Positions 46,184 to 53,557 of a stretch of DNA of 64,000 nt are shown piece after piece (the first letter of the stretch is position 1; the number at the start of each line of letters is the position of its first letter). This stretch comes from CAZJUP01 sp964549275 (GTDB taxonomy: Bacteria; Fidelibacterota; Marinisomatia; Marinisomatales; TCS55): positions 34,847 through 98,846 of the forward strand of contig CAZJUP010000008.1 in NCBI GenBank assembly GCA_964549275.1, read 5' to 3'. The notes under the pieces were generated by a model that saw only the letters and a list, made by a program, of their open reading frames with translations, did not search any database and was not told the origin of the DNA. Position numbers and translations under genes: made by a program.

Positions 46184-46774
46184 TCAAAAAGTAAAACCAT
46201 CTGGCAGTTCTGAATTCAATGTTCCATCAGGGACCCAAGATAAATCTAAAATAGTAAAGGTGGGATTATTGGTCTTAAAAATAGGAACCACTTTCATCCC
46301 GATTTTTGGTTCACCGACGGAAAGATACCCCATGAGTATCGTAGGAACACCTTCAAACTCAATATTAATAAAGCGAATAGGTTTTTCTAAAGTATTAAAG
46401 GCACCCGTTCTTTCCGTAATCATAAAAGTATGGACGTAGGCTCCACGTCGGGCTGCTTCAGTCATATCAACGATGGTAGCTTTAGATAGGCAGTCGGGGC
46501 AATGAATTCTGAAGGGGATAAAAACAGATCCATTGGCTTGGCAGTCTGTGTTGTCACACCGTGTTCCAAGAAATTTTCCCTGACTTAAGTTTTCGAAAAA
46601 CGGAGCTTCTCCGCCGTACATATGGACATGAGTAACATCCCTTGGGTTGGTTACCCCCATGAGATCTCCATTTTCATTTCGTATGGGGTCGTTTGAATAC
46701 AAAAAGTGAAATTGGCCATTCAGACGATATTTTCCGTTTTCTACGCGAACTTTTCCTCTGTTTCCAATCGTCAT
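46184..46774 (-). CDS. DUF35 OB-fold protein with zinc ribbon, thiolase partner
   Basis: A 196-residue protein of the DUF35 (ACAD/ChsH2-type) family. An N-terminal zinc-ribbon region (GTRCDNTDCQANG, then HCPDCLS) supplies four Cys and is followed by an OB fold (EFEGVPTILMGYLSVGEP). Known relatives bind the thiolase-fold partner and acyl-CoA. ATG at 46774 follows AAGGAG and overlaps the thiolase stop by four bases; a longer frame to 46897 lies within the thiolase gene. Coupling to the thiolase is strong evidence for a complex. Confidence 0.88.
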   Translation of the reverse strand: MTIGNRGKVRVENGKYRLNGQFHFLYSNDPIRNENGDLMGVTNPRDVTHVHMYGGEAPFFENLSQGKFLGTRCDNTDCQANGSVFIPFRIHCPDCLSKATIVDMTEAARRGAYVHTFMITERTGAFNTLEKPIRFINIEFEGVPTILMGYLSVGEPKIGMKVVPIFKTNNPTFTILDLSWVPDGTLNSELPDGFTF

Positions 46775-48198
46775 GATACACTCCTTTCCAATTGATGATC
46801 CGGGTGGACGAGGATTGTCGCTGTGACATGGGATCCAACACCTGCGTGACTGATAGCCAATCCTCTCTTTGCACCGATCACTTGTAAATCTGTCCAATCT
46901 TCAGGCTTTTTGCGGTTAAACTTCTCCCATTTTTTGGGGTTGCCATGCATTTCAGCCCACCGGTTCCAAATGTGTTGTCCTACTTCAATGGTTTGCATAA
47001 TACCCGTCGCCCCTACGGCATGCATACATCCAATGAGTCCTCCTGACAGGTTGGCAGGAAGTTTACCGGCTTTCCCAGTTTTGGGGTTTGTATGGTAACA
47101 ATCTCCCGATTCTACATAGGTGCGTCCCTCTCCATAGGGTCTGATTCCTATATCTTCATATGTTTGGATATCACTAATGGTAAACGCATCATGAAGTTCA
47201 ACCAAATCAAAATCTTCGGTGGGGTCTACAACACCGGCCATCCGATATGCATAATACGCCGCCATCCTGGCAGCGAGAAAACCGGTAAATCCGGGATAGC
47301 GATCCCCTCCCGGGAAACGGGTGCCCAGGTCATTATATTGGTCAGGCGTTTCATTAGGCAGTAGGGGGATTTCCATATTTCGTCTATCCGCAACACGCAG
47401 TGTATGGCTACCTGCTGAGACATAAACAAGAAGAGGATTATCTGTCAGTTCGTAGGCTGTTTTTTCATCACAAAGAATTGCACAAGCCGCCCCAACACTC
47501 ATGAGACAACAATCCAGAGCTCGAAGAGGATGAGCGACAACAGGAGAGTTCAAAACATCTTCGATAGTTATATCCATGGGACCTTGTGCATGAGGATTCA
47601 TCCGGGCATATCCTCTGTTTTTAACCGCAATTTCTGCCATAGTCTTGCGAAAAGAATCTTCTTCTTTTGCAAAGACTTGCCAGTATTTTTGCGCCATGAC
47701 TGCATAGTATCCTGTATAGATATGTCCGAGAGGGGTTTCCCAATCTTTATCAGCAGCAGATGCGATATAATGATTTCCTTCATCAGTAGGTACTTCGTCC
47801 ATGCGTTCCCAACCCATGGCCAAAACGCAATCGGAATAGCCCGAAGCGACCGTTTTAAATGCTTCCCAAAGGGTAGACCCCCCAGTGGCCCCCCCAGTCT
47901 TAATACCCACATTCCCCAGGGGATCCAACCCCAGTCTATCGTGGATGACGGCTTCTCCAAGGAGTTGGTCTCCAAAATGGTCAGCAAAATGTCCATAATA
48001 GCAGGAATGGATATACTGTTTTAATTCTGCCGGGGATTTTTTGATGAATTCTGCCGCTTCGACAAAAGCATCGACAACCAGTTCTTCCGTTCTTTTTTCC
48101 GGTATTGATCGGTCAAATTTTGACATTCCTCCGGTTACCAGATATACAGGGCGTTGCATGGTGGGTATTTTGAGTTGTTTGCTGCTGAAAGTAATCAT
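46771..48198 (-). CDS. Thiolase-fold protein lacking the nucleophilic cysteine
   Basis: A 475-residue member of the SCP-x/archaeal-type thiolase family. The fold is clear: VYLVTGGMSKFDRS at the start, VELHDAFTISDI with the HDAF motif and GCMHAVGATGIMQ with the second catalytic His. However, the N-terminal nucleophile motif, usually like ACASGG, reads TGGATGGS, so the Cys is absent. Condensation through a Cys acyl-enzyme is therefore unlikely. A DUF35 partner is encoded next. The known Cys-less thiolase-DUF35 pair Ltp2-ChsH2 is a retro-aldolase, so an aldolase-like reaction is possible; this is inference. Start is 48198, though Met14 is an alternative. Confidence 0.82.
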   Translation of the reverse strand: MITFSSKQLKIPTMQRPVYLVTGGMSKFDRSIPEKRTEELVVDAFVEAAEFIKKSPAELKQYIHSCYYGHFADHFGDQLLGEAVIHDRLGLDPLGNVGIKTGGATGGSTLWEAFKTVASGYSDCVLAMGWERMDEVPTDEGNHYIASAADKDWETPLGHIYTGYYAVMAQKYWQVFAKEEDSFRKTMAEIAVKNRGYARMNPHAQGPMDITIEDVLNSPVVAHPLRALDCCLMSVGAACAILCDEKTAYELTDNPLLVYVSAGSHTLRVADRRNMEIPLLPNETPDQYNDLGTRFPGGDRYPGFTGFLAARMAAYYAYRMAGVVDPTEDFDLVELHDAFTISDIQTYEDIGIRPYGEGRTYVESGDCYHTNPKTGKAGKLPANLSGGLIGCMHAVGATGIMQTIEVGQHIWNRWAEMHGNPKKWEKFNRKKPEDWTDLQVIGAKRGLAISHAGVGSHVTATILVHPDHQLERSVS

Positions 48199-48413
48199 AT
48201 TTGTTCCAACCTCATTTTAATATTTAAAAACCGATAAAAATGTCCTAAATACAAATTGAATGTAATGTATCCTGTAAAAATCGTCTATGAAAATTTTATT
48301 CAATAAATGTTGGGTTAATTTTGAATAATGAGGGGATCCTATCCTTGGGAATCCACAATCGAATTTCGTAATATTTGCACTCAAAAATCCCTCGGAAAAT
48401 AAAAGGTTATTTC
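48199..48413. other. Divergent promoter region between thiolase operon and yebC
   Basis: These 215 bases separate genes transcribed away from each other, so they must hold both promoters. The stretch is AT-rich. I see no repeat, RNA gene or strong -35/-10 pair that I would call. Confidence 0.5.
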
Positions 48414-49145
48414 ATGTCCGGACATAGTAAGTGGGCAACCATTAAGCGCAAAAAAGCAGCAACGGATGCCAAACGCGGTAAAATATTCACTAAAATTATA
48501 AAAGAACTCATGGTAGCCGCTCGCCAGGGCGGTGGGGACTCGGATGCAAATCCCAGGCTAAGGCAGGCTATGATAACTGCTAAAGCTGCCAATATGCCTC
48601 AGGACAATATTAACAGAGCCATCCAAAAGGGAACAGGCGAATTGGAAGGTGTGACCTATGAAGAATCTACCTACGAAGGATATGGACCCGGCGGTGTTGC
48701 CATTTATATGGAAATTCTTACCGATAATAAAAAAAGAACTGTTGCCGAAATACGGCATTTAATGAACAAATATGACGGCAATTTGGGTGAAAATGGTTCC
48801 GTAGTCTGGATGTTTGAAAAGCAAGGACAGTTAACCATAAACAGCGAAGGAGTTTATGAAGATAAATTATTTGAAGATGCTCTTGATTCAGGTGCTTCCG
48901 ATTTTTCTGGAGATGGAGGGGAATACCTTGTAACAACTGAACCCGGAAAGGCGGTTTCAGTTACAGAGTCGCTGGAAGAAATGGGTTATAAGATTAATTC
49001 TTCTGCTGTGGAAATGGTCCCTAAAAATACAATTAAAGTTGAAGGGGGTGACGTTCAAAAATTACTGACACTCATGGAAAGTCTTGAAGACCATGATGAT
49101 ATTCAAAATATTTATTCTAATTTTGATATTGACGAAGATTTATGA
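48414..49145 (+). CDS. YebC/PmpR family protein
   Basis: A 243-residue DNA/ribosome-linked regulator of the YebC/TACO1 family. The family start MSGHSKWATIKRKKAATDAK is intact, followed by NMPQDNINRAIQKGTGE and YEGYGPGGVAIYMEILTDN. The family has been linked to transcription of quorum or resolvase genes and to translation of hard motifs; which applies here is unknown. An upstream frame start at 48375 is rejected in favour of ATG 48414 with AAAAGG before it. ruvC and ruvA follow, the usual yebC-ruvC-ruvA arrangement. Confidence 0.95.
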   Translation: MSGHSKWATIKRKKAATDAKRGKIFTKIIKELMVAARQGGGDSDANPRLRQAMITAKAANMPQDNINRAIQKGTGELEGVTYEESTYEGYGPGGVAIYMEILTDNKKRTVAEIRHLMNKYDGNLGENGSVVWMFEKQGQLTINSEGVYEDKLFEDALDSGASDFSGDGGEYLVTTEPGKAVSVTESLEEMGYKINSSAVEMVPKNTIKVEGGDVQKLLTLMESLEDHDDIQNIYSNFDIDEDL

Positions 49146-49174
49146 TAATCAAAATTATTCGAGTTTAACTTTTT

Positions 49175-49663
49175 ATGTCAGACGTGAAAAGAGTTATAGG
49201 AATTGATCCGGGGTTGGGAACTACAGGTTTTGGTATTATTGATTCCAAGAAAACACAAATGAGATTGGTGGCCTATGGCACCATCAAACCTCCAGTTGAC
49301 GAAGCTCTGCCCAACAGACTGGAATATCTCTATACTCATATGCAGGAATTATTAGGAAAATTTGAACCCGGAATGGTGGCCATTGAGGATACTTTCCACG
49401 GGAAAAGTGTAAAATCCACTCTGTTATTAGGGCAGGCCAGGGGAGTGTTGATGCTGGCAGCGGCATCCCAAGGTACCCCTTGTGTGGAATATGCACCAAG
49501 AAAAGTGAAACAATCTGTGGTAGGGAATGGCTCTGCCGATAAAAAACAGGTGCAATATATGGTTAGGCAAATCTTAAAAATGGAAAATCCACCTACCCCT
49601 TTAGATGCATCCGATGCCCTGGCTGTAGGATTGTGCCACATAAATCAGAATAAATACTTATGA
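49175..49663 (+). CDS. ruvC: Holliday junction endonuclease RuvC
   Basis: Resolves Holliday junctions with RuvAB. The 162 residues have the four acidic catalytic positions: Asp in GIDPGLGTTGFG, Glu in AIEDTFHGKSVKS, and the Asp pair in LDASDALAVGLCH. The stop overlaps the ruvA start (ATGA). Confidence 0.96.
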   Translation: MSDVKRVIGIDPGLGTTGFGIIDSKKTQMRLVAYGTIKPPVDEALPNRLEYLYTHMQELLGKFEPGMVAIEDTFHGKSVKSTLLLGQARGVLMLAAASQGTPCVEYAPRKVKQSVVGNGSADKKQVQYMVRQILKMENPPTPLDASDALAVGLCHINQNKYL

Positions 49664-50265
49664 GTTTAATGAATGCCATAGAAGGAAATTTAATCAGTAA
49701 GGAACCCACCCGGTTAATTCTGAATGTTGGAGGAATACATTTTAATATTTTGATAACCATATCGACATTTGAATCTCTTCCAGATTCCGGGAGTGAATTG
49801 AAAATATTAACATACCTAAATGTTAAAGAAGATAGCCTGGATTTATTTGGATTTGGAAGTGAAGAAGAACGATCTCTTTTTCTCAATCTTCTTACCATAA
49901 CAGGTATTGGACCCCGTTCAGCCATGAATATTTTATCCGGAACTAATCCGGAAGAATTTAAGAAACGCATTATTGCCGGTGACGTGAAATCACTCACCAT
50001 TATTCCCGGAATCGGAATGAAAACAGCCAAACGCATTATCGTTGAACTCAAGGAAAAATTTGCTGACTTTTCTGATGAAGAAACAGGGCTCGAATTTTTA
50101 TCAGAAGAAGACTCTTCCCTTGCTAAGGACGTTATACAGGCATTGGTATCACTGGGATATAAACGAAACCAGATTAACATGGTTTTAAAAGATTTAGAAA
50201 AAGCCGGGAACTTATCCGGAAGTTTAGAATCCACCATTAAAAAAGCACTCACAAAAATACGATAG
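49660..50265 (+). CDS. ruvA: Holliday junction branch migration protein RuvA
   Basis: Binds the four-way junction and loads RuvB. The 201 residues show the OB-fold start, two helix-hairpin-helix motifs (LLTITGIGPRSAMNIL and LTIIPGIGMKTAKRII) and the C-terminal RuvB-binding domain (DVIQALVSLGYKRNQI). ruvB is not adjacent. The aminotransferase begins 9 bases later. Confidence 0.96.
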   Translation: MSLMNAIEGNLISKEPTRLILNVGGIHFNILITISTFESLPDSGSELKILTYLNVKEDSLDLFGFGSEEERSLFLNLLTITGIGPRSAMNILSGTNPEEFKKRIIAGDVKSLTIIPGIGMKTAKRIIVELKEKFADFSDEETGLEFLSEEDSSLAKDVIQALVSLGYKRNQINMVLKDLEKAGNLSGSLESTIKKALTKIR

Positions 50266-50274
50266 GGGGACGCA

Positions 50275-51471
50275 ATGAAACTCGCTACTCAACTGAATAA
50301 ACTCGGAACCGAAACCGCTTTTGCAGTCTCTGCTCAGGCCAGAGCCTGGGGAGAAAAAGGGAATAAAATATACCCCTTCCATTTGGGAGATATTAATATT
50401 CCTACACCGGAAATTGTTATGGAGGCAACCCTGCGCCATATGCGCGACGGGAAAACAGGATATTGCCCCTCGGAAGGTATTTTGCCTTTGCGTGAAGCCT
50501 TGGCTCACGATGTGGGATCTCGTAGAGGGGTGGTTTACAGTCCGGATGCTGTGTCCGTTCAACCGGGAGGAAAACCCACTATTGGCAAATTTATAGCCGT
50601 TGTCATGAATCCCGGTGATGAAGTTCTCTATCCCAATCCTGGCTATCCGATTTATGAATCGCAAATAGAATATCAGGGCGGGATTGCTGTTCCGTACGGC
50701 TATGTCGAAACAGATATGGGTTTTGATATAGATATGGATCGATTAAAATCGTCAATAACAGATAAAACTCGAATATTGATTTATAATAATTATCAGAATC
50801 CGATGAGTGCTGAATCTTCCAAAGAAGAAATGGAAACCTTGGCGGAATTGGCTATAAAATATGATTTATGGGTTTTAGCAGACGATGCATATTATGAAAT
50901 TCGTTTTGGCGGGACTCCTCAGACAATTGTGAATTTGCCGGGGATGCAGGAACGGACGGTAATCTTGTACACATTCTCAAAAAAGTATGCCATGACCGGC
51001 TGGCGATTAGGTGCATCTGTTGGACCGGAAAATGTGATAAAATATATCTCTAAAATGAATGTAAATGCCGAATCCTGTTCTAATCATTTTATACAATATG
51101 CGATGGCAGAAGCTTTAACAGGAGATCCCAGTGGTTCGGAAAAAATATTATCCACATTGAAAGCAAGAAGAGATGCAGCGGTAGAGGGATTAAATGCCAT
51201 TGATGGAATTCAAATATCAGCACCGGAAAGCACGTTTTATCTATTCCCGAATGTGAGCGAAATCATGATAAGAAAAGGGTTTTCATCCATTGACCAACTC
51301 CAGATCGGAGCATTAGAAAATACGGGTGTTTCCTTTTGCACACGAAATCATTTTGGTCGCCCAGACGCCAATGAAAAAGAATTTTTTATTCGATTTGCCT
51401 ATTCGGGAATTACGGAAGAAAATATTCGAGAAGGAATGTCTAAATTGAAAGTCTATTTCGAATCTGCATGA
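50275..51471 (+). CDS. PLP-dependent aminotransferase, class I/II
   Basis: A 398-residue fold-type I aminotransferase. GKTGYCPSEGILPLREALA, NPGYPIYESQ, the NYQNPMS segment, ADDAYYE, and the PLP-Lys motif YTFSKKYAMTGWRLG (Lys near 236) are all seen, with the C-terminal RFAYSG holding the carboxylate-binding Arg. It resembles aspartate/alanine-type enzymes; the amino acid substrate is not certain. A GGGGGAC ribosome site lies just before ATG. It overlaps gcvT by 4 bases. Confidence 0.92.
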   Translation: MKLATQLNKLGTETAFAVSAQARAWGEKGNKIYPFHLGDINIPTPEIVMEATLRHMRDGKTGYCPSEGILPLREALAHDVGSRRGVVYSPDAVSVQPGGKPTIGKFIAVVMNPGDEVLYPNPGYPIYESQIEYQGGIAVPYGYVETDMGFDIDMDRLKSSITDKTRILIYNNYQNPMSAESSKEEMETLAELAIKYDLWVLADDAYYEIRFGGTPQTIVNLPGMQERTVILYTFSKKYAMTGWRLGASVGPENVIKYISKMNVNAESCSNHFIQYAMAEALTGDPSGSEKILSTLKARRDAAVEGLNAIDGIQISAPESTFYLFPNVSEIMIRKGFSSIDQLQIGALENTGVSFCTRNHFGRPDANEKEFFIRFAYSGITEENIREGMSKLKVYFESA

Positions 51472-52556
51472 AAAAAACCTCTTTGTATGACCGGCATGTC
51501 GCCCTTGGAGGAAAATTTGTAACATTTGCCGGGTATCAACTTCCGATTCAATATATTGGCATTAACAGGGAGCATAAAGCTGTTCGAACAGCAGCCGGAT
51601 TGTTTGACGTTAGCCATATGGGTGAATTCTTTATTACAGGTAAGGATGCAGAAGCGTTCATAAATCGGATGACAATTAATGATGTTGCTTCCCTTAAGGC
51701 TGGACAAGCACAATATTCTGCTTTTTGTAACGATGACGGGGGAATCATTGATGATATAATTGTGTATAGATTTGAAAATAAGTTTATGCTGGTTGTTAAT
51801 GGTACTAATAGAGAAAAGGATTTAAACTGGCTCCAATCTCATATAAATGGAGAGGTTTCTTGCGAAGATGTAAGCGATAAAACCGGTTTGCTTGCACTCC
51901 AAGGACCAAAATCCAGAAAAATACTCACCTCCCTTACGGATACGGATATAGAGGCATTGCCTTTTTATTCGTTCCAAAAAGGAAAAGTATGTGGCATTGA
52001 AACCTTTCTTGCTCGAACAGGCTATACCGGCGAGTTGGGTTTTGAACTCTATGCACAACCAGACTTTCTGGGAGAAATCTGGGACGGACTTATGGAAGCC
52101 GGTAAACCTCACGGATTGCTCCCTGCAGGATTAGGGTGTCGTGATACTTTGAGGATGGAGATGAAATACTCCCTTTATGGGAACGACATTGATGAATCCA
52201 CAAACCCTGTTGAAGCGGGGTTAGGCTGGGCAACAAAGATGAATAAGGGCTATTTTATGGGTCGAAAGGCAATAATAACTGCCAAAGAAAAAAAGACTCG
52301 TCGACTGGTTTGTTTCGAAATGGTGGATAGGGCAATTCCCCGAAAAGGATATGAAATCACGTCCGAAGATCTGGTTGTGGGTTTTGTCACAAGCGGAACG
52401 CAATCCCCTACGCTGGGAAAAGGGATTGGGATGGGATATGTAAACATTAATCATGTAAAATCCGGGACAAAACTCGGAATTTTAATTCGAGGGAAAACTT
52501 TTGATGCAATAATTATAAAAGCTCCATTATATAAGGAAGGTACACTGTATACATAA
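51468..52556 (+). CDS. gcvT: Aminomethyltransferase (glycine cleavage T protein)
   Basis: Transfers the aminomethyl carbon from H-protein lipoate to tetrahydrofolate in glycine breakdown. The 362 residues contain KTSLYDRHVALGGKFVTFAG, FDVSHMGEF, ARTGYTGELGFELY, GLGCRDTLRMEMKYSLYGND and the C-terminal GTQSPTLGKGIGMGYV. gcvH and gcvP are not in the window. The neighbouring aminotransferase may supply an amino acid substrate, but that is only context. Confidence 0.96.
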   Translation: MKKTSLYDRHVALGGKFVTFAGYQLPIQYIGINREHKAVRTAAGLFDVSHMGEFFITGKDAEAFINRMTINDVASLKAGQAQYSAFCNDDGGIIDDIIVYRFENKFMLVVNGTNREKDLNWLQSHINGEVSCEDVSDKTGLLALQGPKSRKILTSLTDTDIEALPFYSFQKGKVCGIETFLARTGYTGELGFELYAQPDFLGEIWDGLMEAGKPHGLLPAGLGCRDTLRMEMKYSLYGNDIDESTNPVEAGLGWATKMNKGYFMGRKAIITAKEKKTRRLVCFEMVDRAIPRKGYEITSEDLVVGFVTSGTQSPTLGKGIGMGYVNINHVKSGTKLGILIRGKTFDAIIIKAPLYKEGTLYT

Positions 52557-52567
52557 AGTAAAACATT

Positions 52568-53557
52568 ATGAACAATTTCATTAAAAAACCCATCCTCGTA
52601 ACGGGAGGTGCGGGGTTTATAGGGTCTCATTTGATTGACAGACTTTTAGCAGAAGGATGTACCGTGGTTTGTTTAGATAATTTAAACGATTTTTATAACC
52701 CTGAGATAAAACGTCTAAATCAAAACTCCCATTTTGACTATAATAATTATACTTTTATAGAAACAGACATTCGCCAGAAAGATTTAGTCAACGATATTTT
52801 TAAAAGACATCATTTTGGTATGGTGATTCATTTAGCCGCTATGGCAGGTGTACGACCGTCTGTGGAAAACCCGATGTTATATTCAGATGTAAATATTGCT
52901 GGGACACAAATTTTATTGGACGCATCCAGAGAACATGGAGTAGAAAAATTTATATTTGCTTCCTCATCTTCTGTTTATGGAAATAATAGAAAAACACCCT
53001 TTGCTGAAAATGATATCGTGGACCGGCAGGTTTCTCCCTATGGTGCGACAAAAAAGATGGGAGAAATTTTATGTTATCCCTATACCCACCTTTTTGGGCT
53101 GTCAGTGGTGTGCCTAAGGTTCTTTACTGTCTATGGCCCGAGGCAGCGTCCTGAAATGGCCATTCATAAGTTTGTCAGAAAAATGAGAAGAGGTGACTCT
53201 TTTCCGTTTTATGGAGATGGCTCTATGGCTAGAGATTATACCTACATTGATGATATTGTTCATGGTATATTCCAAGCTATGAAGGGAAAGGAAGATTACA
53301 ATATTTACAACTTGGGTAATTCAGAACCGGTAAAATTATCAGAATTGGTTGAAGTGATTGAGAAGGCAACAGGAGTCTCCGCGATAAAAGACATGCAACT
53401 CGTCCCCCCCGGAGATGTGGAACAAACATTTGCAGATATTAGTCGTGCCAAACAAAGGTTGGATTATACACCCACAACCCGTATAGATGAGGGGATGGCT
53501 TTGTTCGTTGATTGGTTTGATCAGCAGTGCCAAAACCACGGAGAATTATATCGATGA
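52568..53557 (+). CDS. UDP-sugar 4-epimerase-like enzyme, probable UDP-glucuronate epimerase
   Basis: A 329-residue extended SDR enzyme. NAD loop TGGAGFIGSHL, HLAAMAGVRPSVENP, ASSSSVYGNN and YGATKKMGE (Tyr-Lys pair), then RFFTVYGPRQRPEMA and GDGSMARDYTYIDDIV. The MAGVRPSVENP and RQRPEMA motifs match the UDP-glucuronate 4-epimerase branch better than GalE, giving UDP-galacturonate for surface polysaccharide. Activity is inferred from family. It overlaps ftsK by four bases. Confidence 0.85.
   Translation: MNNFIKKPILVTGGAGFIGSHLIDRLLAEGCTVVCLDNLNDFYNPEIKRLNQNSHFDYNNYTFIETDIRQKDLVNDIFKRHHFGMVIHLAAMAGVRPSVENPMLYSDVNIAGTQILLDASREHGVEKFIFASSSSVYGNNRKTPFAENDIVDRQVSPYGATKKMGEILCYPYTHLFGLSVVCLRFFTVYGPRQRPEMAIHKFVRKMRRGDSFPFYGDGSMARDYTYIDDIVHGIFQAMKGKEDYNIYNLGNSEPVKLSELVEVIEKATGVSAIKDMQLVPPGDVEQTFADISRAKQRLDYTPTTRIDEGMALFVDWFDQQCQNHGELYR

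Noticed and set aside
47530..48024. 164-codon open frame on the plus strand opposite the thiolase gene
   Set aside because: It is antisense to a well-conserved coding frame and its translation shows no recognisable protein pattern.
49593..50252. 219-codon minus-strand frame opposite ruvA
   Set aside because: ruvA is unmistakable on the plus strand with two HhH motifs; the opposite frame has no signal or family pattern.
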